Source: Clostridium thailandense (lineage in GTDB: Bacteria; Bacillota; Clostridia; Clostridiales; Clostridiaceae). Taken from it: 64,000 nt of DNA. Position numbers and translations under genes: made by a program. The stretch lies in NCBI RefSeq assembly GCF_019207025.1, contig NZ_JAEEGC010000037.1, positions 83,316 through 147,315 on the forward strand. The letters are read 5' to 3'. This document shows, piece by piece, positions 1 through 10,261 of the stretch. Below the pieces are notes generated by a model. It saw only the letters and a list, made by a program, of their open reading frames with translations. It ran no database searches and was not told the origin of the DNA. Position 1 is the stretch's first letter, and every line of letters starts with the position of its first letter.

Positions 1-1
1 C

Positions 2-154
2 AGCGGAACCGACCACGAATTGAAACAAGTATTTCAATCTAACACATTGCAAAGTAACTTCTCGAAACCTCAATATATTATACCTGCTGGCATTGTAGCT
101 TTGGCTGCAATCATATTTGTTTTAAAAAAGTTAAAATTATTTAGTAGAAACTAA
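2..154 (+). CDS. C-terminal end of a membrane-anchored protein (5' part outside window)
   Basis: An open frame enters from the left edge and ends at a TAA at 152-154, giving about 50 residues. It closes with one hydrophobic segment (starting IIPAGIVALAA) followed by a short Lys/Arg-rich tail, the pattern of a C-terminal membrane anchor with a cytoplasmic basic tail. A strong terminator follows at once, which supports it as a real gene end. The family cannot be recognised from this fragment. Confidence 0.6.
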   Translation, partial: SGTDHELKQVFQSNTLQSNFSKPQYIIPAGIVALAAIIFVLKKLKLFSRN

Positions 155-166
155 ATTTATAACAAT

Positions 167-213
167 AAGAGCCGATGACTTTAGCATTTTACTTGTCATC
201 AGCTCTTTATTTT
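167..213. terminator. Bidirectional intrinsic terminator between convergent genes
   Basis: Hairpin arms at about 167-180 and 195-207 (AAGAGC.GATGAC against GTCATC.GCTCTT), with a T-rich tract on the right for the plus-strand gene and an A-rich tract on the left for rluD. The rluD stop codon lies inside the right arm. Confidence 0.75.
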
Positions 214-1101
214 ATTTAAGAGTTCTTTCATATCTTCTGGCATATCTGCCTCTAATTCTAATATTTCTCCAGTCCTTGGATGAGGAAACTTTAGCTTATA
301 CGCATGAAGCGCCTGTCTTTTTATGTAGTCATCCTCATTTCCTATACCATATAAACTATCTCCATATAATGGATATCCCAAATACGTTAAGTGTACTCTT
401 ATTTGATGCGTCCTACCCGTTTCTAATGTAAGCTTTACCAAATCACCTTTACGGCAACTTTCTAAAACCGAGAAATGAGTTATACTTTCTTGTCCTCTTT
501 CATCTATAATTCTTTTTATAGTATCGCCACCTACTCTATAAATAGGCAAATTTATAGTTCCTTCTTTTTTGTCAATGTTTCCATGAACAATTGCCAAATA
601 GCTTTTTTCAAAATTTTCATTTCCCATGTCCCTTGCTAAAGCCATATGAGAAAATTGATTTTTAGCTATTATAATAAGACCCGACGTATCCATATCCAAT
701 CTACTTACAAGCCTTACTATGCACTTTTCATCTTTTTCTTTGAAATAATACAGAAGCCCATTAGCCAATGTACCGTTAGGATAGCTTTTGGTAGGATGTA
801 CCACTATACCTGGTTGTTTATTTACAACAATAATATCACTATCTTCATAAATCACATCAATAGGAATTGGCTCTGGATCTATGTTTTGACTTTCTTCTTT
901 TGTTACATCAAAACCTATCTCGTCATTTAACTTAACTACATAGTTTAACTTTACTCTAGTTCCATTTACAGTTATCCTTCCATCTCTTGCAGCCCCACTT
1001 ATAAGCCTTCCTGAAAGCTTTTCTACAGCCCTTAAATATTCTCTAAGCTTTTTACCCGCTGTTTCCTCTGAAACCTTAAAAATAAGCTTATTTTCCTTCA
1101 T
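199..1101 (-). CDS. RluA/RluD-family pseudouridine synthase
   Basis: 300 aa, normal for the RluA family, which isomerises uridine to pseudouridine in 23S rRNA. An S4-like RNA-binding segment covers about residues 12-70 (..GRLISGAARDGRITVNG..). The catalytic domain follows with the family motif VSRLDMDTSGL, whose Asp is the conserved nucleophile. AGGAGG lies 7 nt before the ATG. Which rRNA position is modified cannot be read from sequence; Bacillus YlyB/YjbO-type paralogues are equally possible. It is separated from ridA by a long palindromic repeat and is probably transcribed alone. Confidence 0.88.
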   Translation of the reverse strand: MKENKLIFKVSEETAGKKLREYLRAVEKLSGRLISGAARDGRITVNGTRVKLNYVVKLNDEIGFDVTKEESQNIDPEPIPIDVIYEDSDIIVVNKQPGIVVHPTKSYPNGTLANGLLYYFKEKDEKCIVRLVSRLDMDTSGLIIIAKNQFSHMALARDMGNENFEKSYLAIVHGNIDKKEGTINLPIYRVGGDTIKRIIDERGQESITHFSVLESCRKGDLVKLTLETGRTHQIRVHLTYLGYPLYGDSLYGIGNEDDYIKRQALHAYKLKFPHPRTGEILELEADMPEDMKELLNKIKS

Positions 1102-1124
1102 AATGCCTCCTAACTAATTGATAT

Positions 1125-1294
1125 GGGGCTGTTTCACCGTATAGATAACCAAGCCAGACATTTAACTTATACGCAGGGATATGTTACCAAAACTGAAAGC
1201 ACATATAAAAATTTTTATCGTGCTGAAGTTTGGTAACACATACCGGGGAATAAGTTAAGTGTCGGCCGTGGATATCTATAGGTGCAACAGCCCC
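1125..1294. repeat. Palindromic MITE-like repeat, copy 1
   Basis: About 170 bp forming one near-perfect inverted repeat. The outer ends are GGGGCTGTTTCACC (1125-1138) and GGTGCAACAGCCCC (1281-1294), and the arms pair nearly to the centre (about 1203). Internal signatures are TATAGATA, GGCCGACACTTAACTTAT and ACGCAGGGATATGTTACC. Related copies lie at 26306-26432 and 63838-63997. It fills the rluD-ridA gap and contains no gene. Confidence 0.85.
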
Positions 1295-1301
1295 ACTCTA
1301 A

Positions 1302-1682
1302 CTATTCTGCTAATGCTATTACTTCTATTTCAACTAAAGCATCTTTTGGAAGTTTTACTTCAACACATGATCTTGCAGGCATATCTTTTTGGAAGTATTT
1401 TGCATAAACTTCGTTGACAGCAGCAAAGTCACTCATATTTTTTACAAATACAGTTGTTTTAACAACTTTATCAAGTGATGATCCCGCAGCTTCAAGAATA
1501 GCTTTTACATTTTCTAATGATCTTTCAGCAGCTTTTTTTACGTCTCCGCCAACTAATTCTCCAGTTGCTGGATCAAGTGGAATTTGTCCTGATGTAAATA
1601 TTAAATTTCCAGCTTTAACTGCTTGTGAATAAGGTCCTACTGCTCCTGGAGCATTTGTTGTGCTTATTATTTTCTTTTCCAT
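1302..1682 (-). CDS. ridA: RidA-family reactive imine/enamine deaminase
   Basis: 126 aa, the standard RidA length. RidA proteins hydrolyse reactive enamine/imine intermediates such as 2-aminoacrylate, which are released by PLP enzymes. The family features are the GPYSQAV start region, [10 protein letters not shown], and PARSCVEV with the conserved Arg that binds the substrate carboxylate. It acts as a cytoplasmic trimer in known members. It has its own promoter upstream (1759-1786) and a good Shine-Dalgarno. The MITE-like repeat lies directly after the stop. Confidence 0.93.
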   Translation of the reverse strand: MEKKIISTTNAPGAVGPYSQAVKAGNLIFTSGQIPLDPATGELVGGDVKKAAERSLENVKAILEAAGSSLDKVVKTTVFVKNMSDFAAVNEVYAKYFQKDMPARSCVEVKLPKDALVEIEVIALAE

Positions 1683-1758
1683 AATGTTAAACCCTCCTAA
1701 TATATTGGCAATAATTTAAATTACTACCACTTTGTTATATGTTTATCCAAACACTATT

Positions 1759-1786
1759 ATTATACCAAAACCATTCATTTTGTGCA
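1759..1786 (-). promoter_or_regulatory. Predicted promoter of ridA
   Basis: On the minus strand, TGCACA, a 16-nt spacer and TATAAT preceded by TGG (extended -10 type). It lies about 80 nt before the ridA start. Inferred from consensus only. Confidence 0.5.
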
Positions 1787-1799
1787 TAATATTTTTTAA

Positions 1800-2366
1800 T
1801 TATTTTATAGAAATTAAATGATTTCTTGCTTCAATAGTATCAAAATGCAACAGTTGCTTTCTATCAATAACAAACTTTATAGTATTATCAAAAGATTTTA
1901 GCAAAGCTTTATCTATATCCTTAAAAGCTACTTCTCTTAATTCTTCTACTCCCGGAAAGTTTCTTAAAGGTTCTATATAATCAGCTATATATATAACTTT
2001 GTCAATCATACTCATATTTTTTCTTCCTGTAGTATGATAGGTAATTGCATCTAATATTTCTTTATCATCAATTCCCATTATTTCTTTAGCTAATACAGCG
2101 CCTACTGCTCCATGAAGTAATTGCGGACTCTCTTTACACACATCATTTATTTTTATATCATGTTTCAATGCAATCTCTAAAATTTGTTCATCATTCATAT
2201 TTTTTGCACAATCGTGTACCAATCCCGCTATTTTCGCCTTTTCAATATTTAATTTATATGTTTCTGCTAATTTTACTGCTGTGTCCTTTACACCTAGACT
2301 ATGCTCATATCTTTTATATCTAAGGTTTTTCTTTAAGTAATCCTGTATTTTTTCTTCACTCCACAT
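1800..2366 (-). CDS. yqeK: HD-domain dinucleoside tetraphosphate hydrolase YqeK
   Basis: 188 aa from the ATG chosen here. That ATG has GGAG 10 nt upstream; a TTG seven codons earlier has no such site. YqeK-family HD phosphohydrolases cleave Ap4A symmetrically. Metal-ligand motifs are visible: H in RYEHSLGV, HDCAK, HGAVGAVLA, and ITYHTTGR followed by IADYIEP. It follows nadD directly, as in many Firmicutes, forming an obg-yhbY-nadD-yqeK run. The usual downstream rsfS gene is not here. Confidence 0.88.
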   Translation of the reverse strand: MWSEEKIQDYLKKNLRYKRYEHSLGVKDTAVKLAETYKLNIEKAKIAGLVHDCAKNMNDEQILEIALKHDIKINDVCKESPQLLHGAVGAVLAKEIMGIDDKEILDAITYHTTGRKNMSMIDKVIYIADYIEPLRNFPGVEELREVAFKDIDKALLKSFDNTIKFVIDRKQLLHFDTIEARNHLISIK

Positions 2367-2442
2367 CCCTAATTCACTCCAAAACAAATAATTACAGATT
2401 TCATAAGTATACTATAGCAAATTTATTATTTGTTATAGTCTT

Positions 2443-3045
2443 TTACTTATAAAGTTTTAATGCCTTAACAGTATTATAAACTCCTTCTGGCAATAGATAA
2501 TTTACATTTTTTTCTTGTTTTATAGATTTCCTTATATTGGTAGATGAAATATCCAAAAGAGGAACATCTAAAAATATAATTTCATTTAAATATTTTCTTT
2601 CGATTTCGCTTTTTTTCTCTTGTATATTTTTCATACTATAGCCTGGTCTGTTAAATACTACAAATTTACAAAGTTTGAAAATTTCCTCAGAATTTTTCCA
2701 ACTTTCAATATCCATTAAACAATCTACACCAGTAAGAAAATACCACATAGTATTCTGTTCAATACTATTAAAATATTTTAATGTTTTATAAGTATAACTT
2801 AAATCAGTATTTCTTAATTCATAATCACTTATCTCAAATCGCTTTTCTTCTCTTATAGCCATCCTTACCATTTCATATCTTAAAAATCCATCGGTTATAT
2901 TCCTTCCTAATTTGTGCGGAGGATTACCTGATGGCATAAATATTATGTTATCCAATCCAAGTTTATATAAGGCCTCGTAGGCTATATATAGATGTCCGTT
3001 ATGAATAGGATCAAAAGTTCCACCAAAGATAGCTTTTTTAATCAT
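2443..3045 (-). CDS. nadD: Nicotinate-nucleotide adenylyltransferase
   Basis: 200 aa. NadD adenylates nicotinic acid mononucleotide to deamido-NAD in NAD synthesis. The nucleotidyltransferase signature [12 protein letters not shown] is at the N-terminus and the ISSTNIR motif near the C-terminus. The ATG at 3045 is preferred because GGAGAG lies 7 nt upstream; a TTG five codons earlier lacks a site. It sits just after yhbY and before yqeK in one transcription unit. Confidence 0.93.
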   Translation of the reverse strand: MIKKAIFGGTFDPIHNGHLYIAYEALYKLGLDNIIFMPSGNPPHKLGRNITDGFLRYEMVRMAIREEKRFEISDYELRNTDLSYTYKTLKYFNSIEQNTMWYFLTGVDCLMDIESWKNSEEIFKLCKFVVFNRPGYSMKNIQEKKSEIERKYLNEIIFLDVPLLDISSTNIRKSIKQEKNVNYLLPEGVYNTVKALKLYK

Positions 3046-3065
3046 ATACAATCTCTCCAACTTTA

Positions 3066-3356
3066 TTATGGTAACTCTATTCTAGGATTTTTCTTTGATC
3101 TTCTATAAAGTACAATTTTATTTCCTATACTTTGAATTCCCTCACAGCCTAATTCGCTACAGATCTCATCTGAAGCTTCTCTAGTGCCATAGTCACTATT
3201 ATTTAATATAGATATTTTTATAAGTTCCCTAGCCTCTAACGCCTCATCTATTTGCTTTAAAAAATTCTTCTCTATTCCATCTTTGCCAACTTGAAATATA
3301 GGATTCATTGTATTAGCAAGAGATCTTAAGTAACTTCTCTGTTTGCTTGTAATCAT
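3066..3356 (-). CDS. yhbY: YhbY-type CRM-domain RNA-binding protein
   Basis: 96 aa, a single CRM domain. Family features are [14 protein letters not shown] spacing at the N-terminus ([14 protein letters not shown]), GKDGIE, and a C-terminal [12 protein letters not shown] strand with basic residues. YhbY proteins associate with pre-50S ribosomal particles. Its place directly after obg (15-nt gap) and before nadD matches other Firmicutes and supports a role in ribosome assembly. Confidence 0.9.
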   Translation of the reverse strand: MITSKQRSYLRSLANTMNPIFQVGKDGIEKNFLKQIDEALEARELIKISILNNSDYGTREASDEICSELGCEGIQSIGNKIVLYRRSKKNPRIELP

Positions 3357-3371
3357 GTTTTCCCTCCCTAA

Positions 3372-5050
<1,679 letters not shown>

Positions 5051-5083
5051 TTAAAAAAGCACCCTTAAATAGGGTGCTTTATT
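5051..5083 (-). terminator. Terminator of the rplU-prp-rpmA operon
   Basis: Minus-strand hairpin AAAGCACCC-TATTTAA-GGGTGCTTT followed by a T run, just after the rpmA stop. Confidence 0.9.
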
Positions 5084-5088
5084 TTAAA

Positions 5089-5391
5089 CTATTCTGCTAT
5101 TGCTTCTTCAACAACTACAGGGTACACACTAGCTTTTTTCTTATCTTTTCCAACTCTTTCGTATTTAACTACTCCGTCGATTTTAGCGAAAAGAGTGTCA
5201 TCACTACCCTTACCTACGTTGTTTCCTGGATGGATTCTTGTTCCTCTCTGTCTAACAAGTATGTTTCCAGCTAGAACAAATTGTCCATCAGCACACTTAG
5301 TACCAAGTCTTTTTGATTCACTGTCTCTACCATTTCTTGAGCTACCTACCCCTTTTTTATGAGCAAATAACTGAAGGTTCATTAGTATCAT
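5089..5391 (-). CDS. rpmA: 50S ribosomal protein L27 with cleavable N-terminal leader
   Basis: 100 aa. The N-terminus [18 protein letters not shown] is the Firmicute form, in which Prp removes the leader after Phe9 to expose AHKKG, which reaches toward the peptidyl-transferase centre. The first ATG is chosen because GGAGG lies 9 nt upstream; the second (M4) would be 18 nt away. Last gene of the rplU-prp-rpmA operon, 4 nt after prp. Confidence 0.96.
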   Translation of the reverse strand: MILMNLQLFAHKKGVGSSRNGRDSESKRLGTKCADGQFVLAGNILVRQRGTRIHPGNNVGKGSDDTLFAKIDGVVKYERVGKDKKKASVYPVVVEEAIAE

Positions 5392-5395
5392 TCTA

Positions 5396-5725
5396 CTACA
5401 CCTCCTCTACTTCTACTTTTATATATTCACCGTAATTATTTTCAATACCTTTTAATCCCAACAACAAGGTCTCCATTAGAACTTGACATGCTTTAATCTG
5501 ATCTGAAGGTAAACTTTTAATATTTATGCTTAAAAATCCATCTTCATTTACAGAAACTATGGGTTTAAAGTGTAAAACCTCTGTTATCCCATTAGACACA
5601 GCTATCGCTAATACAGAAACTGCACTACAAACTATATCTTTTCCGTATTCATCAAACTCGGCATGGCCTTTAGCTTCCATAAAAACTATGTCATTTTGAT
5701 TTTTTAAAAACCTTACACTAATCAT
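5396..5725 (-). CDS. prp: Ribosomal-processing cysteine protease Prp
   Basis: 109 aa. It removes the N-terminal leader of L27. The catalytic pair is visible as His21 in AKGHAEF and Cys33 in [11 protein letters not shown], 12 residues apart as in characterised Prp proteins. It lies between rplU and rpmA, the conserved Firmicute arrangement, so protease and substrate are made from the same mRNA. Confidence 0.93.
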   Translation of the reverse strand: MISVRFLKNQNDIVFMEAKGHAEFDEYGKDIVCSAVSVLAIAVSNGITEVLHFKPIVSVNEDGFLSINIKSLPSDQIKACQVLMETLLLGLKGIENNYGEYIKVEVEEV

Positions 5726-5730
5726 AATAA

Positions 5731-6045
5731 TTATGCATTAATTGCTTCTATTTGAAGTTTTGTGTATGGTTGTCTGTGACCTTGTTTCTTTCTGTAGTCT
5801 TTCTTTCTCTTATACTTGAAAACAACTATTTTCTTGCCTTTTCCTTGAGCTAAAACTTTAGCTGTAACTTTAGCTCCTTCAACTACAGGTTTTCCAACAA
5901 CTAACTCTCCACTCTCCTTGCTTACTACAAGAACATTATCAAGTTCAACTGTTGTATCAACTTCAGCGTTCAACTTTTCAACGTATATAACGTCTCCTTG
6001 TGCAACTCTGTATTGTTTTCCTCCAGTAACTAAAACTGCGTACAT
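5731..6045 (-). CDS. rplU: 50S ribosomal protein L21
   Basis: 104 aa, starting [14 protein letters not shown], the family signature. The C-terminus has the basic [19 protein letters not shown] stretch that contacts 23S rRNA. The ATG at 6045 has GGAGG 7 nt upstream; an in-frame TTG immediately before it is not needed. First gene of rplU-prp-rpmA, preceded by a leader and a strong promoter. Confidence 0.96.
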   Translation of the reverse strand: MYAVLVTGGKQYRVAQGDVIYVEKLNAEVDTTVELDNVLVVSKESGELVVGKPVVEGAKVTAKVLAQGKGKKIVVFKYKRKKDYRKKQGHRQPYTKLQIEAINA

Positions 6046-6142
6046 CAAAACACCTCCTCAATCCAGTCTCGCCAATTAAGGTACATAAACAAAAAAGCTG
6101 TTCATGATTTACATAACCTTCTCTGTGCGGTCTACAAAAGCC
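6046..6142 (-). promoter_or_regulatory. Probable L21 leader (autoregulatory mRNA leader)
   Basis: About 95 nt between the predicted transcription start and rplU, with no coding content. An L21 leader motif is known upstream of rplU in Firmicutes. I place this one by position and by its GC-richer paired segments (around 6110-6135), not by alignment to a covariance model. Confidence 0.5.
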
Positions 6143-6171
6143 ATTCTAACACATATGCAATAACTTGTAAA
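6143..6171 (-). promoter_or_regulatory. Promoter of the rplU operon
   Basis: On the minus strand TTTACA, a 17-nt spacer and TAGAAT, a near-consensus housekeeping promoter about 100 nt before rplU. Confidence 0.7.
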
Positions 6172-6187
6172 GAACTTTTTATAAAGA

Positions 6188-7651
6188 TCATATACTACCG
6201 CTATCGTATATCTTATATTTCTCTAAACTTTCTATCTGACTATGAAAAATTAACGGCTCTACCTTAAAATGTTCATTGATTCTGTAAGTTACATAAATAT
6301 TTTTGTCTAGGGCATCTATACTTTTTACAAAACCTATTATATCTCCCTGAACATCTTTTGCATAAATCTCATCTAACTCTATATGTATGTCATGTATGTC
6401 TCTTTGTTCATCTATTCGAATTATTTCATTGTCTATAAGCATACATAAGTAGTCAAATTTTACTCTTTTGCCTTTACCTTCGCAAGTTTTACAATCCTCT
6501 TCTATGTATTCATATATACACTTTCCTGATCTTCTTCTTGCTATTTGAACCAGATTTAAATCTGTGAAGTTATATACTACTGTTTTATTCTTGTCATCTA
6601 AAAAGCCTTCTTGAAGTTTATATAAAACTTTTTTCTTATTCTCACCATTATCCATATCAATAAAATCAATTACTATAATACCACTTAAATTTCTAAGTCT
6701 AATTTGTTTAGATATTTCTTCAGCAGCCTGATAATTTGTAAAAAATGCTGTTTTTTCTATAGAACTATTTCTTACATTCTTTCCAGAGTTAACATCGATA
6801 ACATACATTGCTTCTGTTTTATCAATAATTATATAACCTCCACACTTTAATGGTACTTTATTATTTTTAAGGCTTAATAGCTCTCGTTCTATTCCGTAAT
6901 AACTAAATAAAGACCTGCCTTCTTCATGGAGTATCATATTTGTTTTTGTATTAATTACGCCACTTAAAAAATTTGAAATATATCTATAATCTTCTTTATT
7001 ATCAACATATACTTTAAAATTGTTTCCGCTTAGTTTATCTCTTAGAACTCTTCCTAAAATTCCTCCATCATCAAATACAATCCCAAGCTTAGTAGTATAA
7101 TTAGCCTTGTCAAGCATATCCTTATATAGTGTATATAAATCTTTTATTTCATCATTTATTTTGCTTATAGAAACTTCCGCTCCATTTGTTCTTATTTTTA
7201 TTCCTACATCTTCAGGTTTTATTAATTCCGCAGCTATTGAATCCTTTATACTTCTTTCTTTTATTTTTTTCGAAAAACTTATATCTTTACTAAATGTTTC
7301 CAAGACACAATAGGTTCCTGGTAAGCTTATTGCATTGGTAACTTTTGCACCTTTTGATCCCAGGTCTTCCTTTATTACCTGCACTAACAATTCTTCACCT
7401 TTTTTTAATTTCGTGTTTTTAAATTTCTCATCTAGATACATATATACATTTTTCTTATGTCCAATATCAATAAAAGCGCATTTTATGGCTGGTACAATGT
7501 TTTTAACTATACCTTTGTATATTTCTCCTGGGTAAGGCTCTCCTGTTTCTTCTTCAATAAAACATTCCTTTAACTCATCCTTTTCCTTTACCGCAATTCT
7601 TAAAAGTTCTTTTTTTCTTTCAATAAATATTTTTTTCACTAATATCACCAC
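6188..7651 (-). CDS. rng: Ribonuclease E/G family endoribonuclease
   Basis: 487 aa. An S1 domain occupies about residues 35-120 (GEIYKGIVKNIVPAIKCAFIDIGHKKNVYMY). The catalytic core has DVNSG and IVIDFIDMDNGENK, with acidic Mg-binding residues, followed by a zinc-link motif CKTCEGKGKR. RNase G-type enzymes process rRNA 5' ends and decay mRNA. The listed start is a GTG; another GTG four codons in (7639) has GGTGAT close upstream and could be the real start. It is almost fused to the radical-SAM pair upstream and precedes the ribosomal operon. Confidence 0.92.
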   Translation of the reverse strand: MVILVKKIFIERKKELLRIAVKEKDELKECFIEEETGEPYPGEIYKGIVKNIVPAIKCAFIDIGHKKNVYMYLDEKFKNTKLKKGEELLVQVIKEDLGSKGAKVTNAISLPGTYCVLETFSKDISFSKKIKERSIKDSIAAELIKPEDVGIKIRTNGAEVSISKINDEIKDLYTLYKDMLDKANYTTKLGIVFDDGGILGRVLRDKLSGNNFKVYVDNKEDYRYISNFLSGVINTKTNMILHEEGRSLFSYYGIERELLSLKNNKVPLKCGGYIIIDKTEAMYVIDVNSGKNVRNSSIEKTAFFTNYQAAEEISKQIRLRNLSGIIVIDFIDMDNGENKKKVLYKLQEGFLDDKNKTVVYNFTDLNLVQIARRRSGKCIYEYIEEDCKTCEGKGKRVKFDYLCMLIDNEIIRIDEQRDIHDIHIELDEIYAKDVQGDIIGFVKSIDALDKNIYVTYRINEHFKVEPLIFHSQIESLEKYKIYDSGSI

Positions 7652-7652
7652 A

Positions 7653-8366
7653 TTATATCATTTCAACATACTTATATAGAGGAATTAATTTGCTTTTCAC
7701 TGCAGCATACATCTCTTCTCTTTTTATATCTACAAAAGAATCAGTTTTTGCTGCTCTGGTGTTTTCTTGGATAAATGCGGATAAAAGCTCTGCAGATAAG
7801 TTTTCCTTACTTCCACAAGAAACAGTAGTTTGTATTATTAAAGCATTGTCAACTATTTCATATTTAAAGTTCTTAATCATGGATTTTATATTAACTTCAC
7901 TTTCTCCACTTTTACTTTTCTTTATGGTATTCCATTCTTTCATACTAAGCAGCTTTTCTAAATCTTCCTCCAAAAATTCCACATTCTCATATTTTATTCT
8001 CATAATGTATTTTGCAGCATCAATTGCCGCCATAGACTTAAATACTTTTTTATTTTGTTCTTCCTTTATTTTTACTACTTCAAAAACTTTTATCCCAGCA
8101 GGTGCACTGGCTTTTAATTTTTCTTTTATTATATCTTCATTTACTTCCTCTTCAAAAGCTATATCCATATAATCGCCACAAGAATAGACCCCCACAGCAA
8201 GTGGCTGTGCTAATGACATATTTATATGTGGATTAAATCCTTGTGAATACTGAACTGGCAGTCCTGATCTTTTAAGCATTCTTTGGATTGTTCGCATAAG
8301 ATCTAAGTGAGCTACAAATTTTATAGTATCCTCTTTACTGAATTTTACTAGATATCGCACCTTCAA
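7653..8366 (-). CDS. DUF2344 / TIGR03936-type radical-SAM-associated protein
   Basis: 237 aa. The start YLVKFSKEDTIKFVAHLDLMRTIQRMLKRSGLPVQYSQGFNPH is typical of this family, which is encoded next to, or fused to, the B12-binding-type radical SAM protein upstream. The biochemical role is unknown. A TTG start overlaps the upstream gene by 32 nt; a GTG two codons in is an alternative. Conserved linkage to RNase G suggests an RNA or translation link, but that is inference. Confidence 0.8.
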   Translation of the reverse strand: MKVRYLVKFSKEDTIKFVAHLDLMRTIQRMLKRSGLPVQYSQGFNPHINMSLAQPLAVGVYSCGDYMDIAFEEEVNEDIIKEKLKASAPAGIKVFEVVKIKEEQNKKVFKSMAAIDAAKYIMRIKYENVEFLEEDLEKLLSMKEWNTIKKSKSGESEVNIKSMIKNFKYEIVDNALIIQTTVSCGSKENLSAELLSAFIQENTRAAKTDSFVDIKREEMYAAVKSKLIPLYKYVEMI

Positions 8367-10188
8367 AGCACTTCCCTTCCAGTTTAGTATTTACACCACA
8401 ATTCGTACAACCTAATCTACAATCTGGTGTTAACTCTGCTTTCTTTGCTCTTTCATTTTCCTTAATTAAAAATTCCTTAGAAACTCCTATATCTAGGAAA
8501 TCCCATGGAAATATTTCATCATAACTTCTCTCTCTATAGGCATAGAAATCTCCATCTACACCGCATTCTTCAAAAGCAGCCATCCATGCATCATTATTGA
8601 AATACTCTGACCATCCATCAAATTTGGCACCCTTTTCAAATGCCTTTATTAAAACATCACAAATTTTTCTATCTCCTCTTGCAAATATAGCTTCTAAGTA
8701 ACTTACAGGAGTCTCATGCCAATTATAAGAGATACTTTTGCTTTTTATAGCGCCTCTTAGTGCTTTTATCTCTTCTCTTACATTTTCCATTCTTATTTGT
8801 GGTACCCACTGAAACGGAGTGAATGCTTTAGGTACAAATATAGCAGTGCTTACATTAATTCTTAGTCCTTTTTTTCTCTTGTCTTTTGGAATTCTAAAAT
8901 ATTGATCCTTTACTTTTTCTGCCAAATCTGCTATTCCTATTACATCCTCAATAGTTTCATAAGGTAATCCTATCATAAAATATAGCTTTATTGTTGACCA
9001 TCCACATTCAAAAGCACTTTTTACTGAATCCATTAAATTCTGTTCAGTTACACCCTTATTAATAACATCTCTCATTCTTTGTGAACCAGCTTCTGGTGCA
9101 AAAGTTAATCCTGTTTTTCTAACTTTCTGTATTTCATTTATTAATTCAACAGAAAAAGAATCTATCCTCAATGATGGAAGAGATATTCCTACCTTTTCCT
9201 TCTCATACTTTTCCATAAATTTATGAATTAAGCTTTGTAAATCTGAATAATCACAAATACTTAATGATGTTAGGGATACTTCTGGATATCCTGTATTTTT
9301 TATTAATTGCTCTAATGTTTCTAAAAGCTTATCTGTTCTTTTTTCTCTTACAGGTCTATAAATCATTCCTGCCTGACAAAATCTACACCCTCTAGTACAA
9401 CCTCTGAAGGTTTCTAAAGTTATCCTGTCGTGAACTATTTCTGTATATGGAACAATTAAATTCGTAGGATAAACTACATCGTTAAAATTCTTTATTATTC
9501 TCTTTTTAACAACTGAAGGTACATCCTCATATAGGGGTTTGAATTCCTTTATTGTACCATCTTCTTTATATTCTACTGAATAAAGTGATGGTACATAGAT
9601 ACCTTCTATATGTGATACTTCTCTTAGGAACTCTTTCTTTCTGCCTTTATACTTTTTATAAAGATCCATGATTTCTTCCATTTGCTCCTCACCTTCACCT
9701 ATGGCAAAAAAATCTGCTATATCATAGAGAGGTTCAGGATTATATGCGCACGGTCCTCCACACATTACTATTGGATCACTTTCTCCTCTTTCTGATGATC
9801 TAATGGCTACACCCGATAAATTTAACATATTCAATATATTAGTATAGCTCATTTCATACTGAAGGGTAAATGCAATAAAATCAAACTCCTTTATGGGGTC
9901 CTTGCTTTCTAAGCCATAGAGAGGTATCTCACTTTCCCTCATTAATTTTTCCATGTCTGGCCATGGAGCAAAGACTCTTTCACAATAAGTATCCTTTCTT
10001 TCATTCAGAACATGATAAAGAATTTTCATACCTAGATGTGACATTCCTACCTCATAAACATCTGGAAAGCAAAATGCAAAGCGTATATCTATTTCATTTT
10101 TATCTTTATTATAAGAGTTTAGTTCTCCACCAACATAGCGGGCAGGCTTTTCTACTTTAAATAATATATCATCAGTAACTTTATTCAT
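8335..10188 (-). CDS. TIGR03960-family radical SAM protein (B12-binding-type N-terminus)
   Basis: 617 aa from the ATG with GGAGG 8 nt upstream; an earlier in-frame start nine codons up lacks such spacing. The N-terminal half resembles a B12-binding fold (FCFPDVYEVGMSHLGMKILYHVLN). The radical SAM core carries FRGCTRGCRFCQAG, with the Cx3Cx2C iron-sulfur ligands. The C-terminal tail is Cys-rich (CRLGCTNCG). It forms a translationally overlapping pair with the DUF2344 protein. Function unknown; radical chemistry is expected from the motif only. Confidence 0.87.
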   Translation of the reverse strand: MNKVTDDILFKVEKPARYVGGELNSYNKDKNEIDIRFAFCFPDVYEVGMSHLGMKILYHVLNERKDTYCERVFAPWPDMEKLMRESEIPLYGLESKDPIKEFDFIAFTLQYEMSYTNILNMLNLSGVAIRSSERGESDPIVMCGGPCAYNPEPLYDIADFFAIGEGEEQMEEIMDLYKKYKGRKKEFLREVSHIEGIYVPSLYSVEYKEDGTIKEFKPLYEDVPSVVKKRIIKNFNDVVYPTNLIVPYTEIVHDRITLETFRGCTRGCRFCQAGMIYRPVREKRTDKLLETLEQLIKNTGYPEVSLTSLSICDYSDLQSLIHKFMEKYEKEKVGISLPSLRIDSFSVELINEIQKVRKTGLTFAPEAGSQRMRDVINKGVTEQNLMDSVKSAFECGWSTIKLYFMIGLPYETIEDVIGIADLAEKVKDQYFRIPKDKRKKGLRINVSTAIFVPKAFTPFQWVPQIRMENVREEIKALRGAIKSKSISYNWHETPVSYLEAIFARGDRKICDVLIKAFEKGAKFDGWSEYFNNDAWMAAFEECGVDGDFYAYRERSYDEIFPWDFLDIGVSKEFLIKENERAKKAELTPDCRLGCTNCGVNTKLEGKCFEGAISSKIQ

Positions 10189-10261
10189 CAAAAATCCTCC
10201 TCTTGTGTTCATCACATTTCTTTATTCTAACACAACAAATTATAAAATTAAAATATAATTT

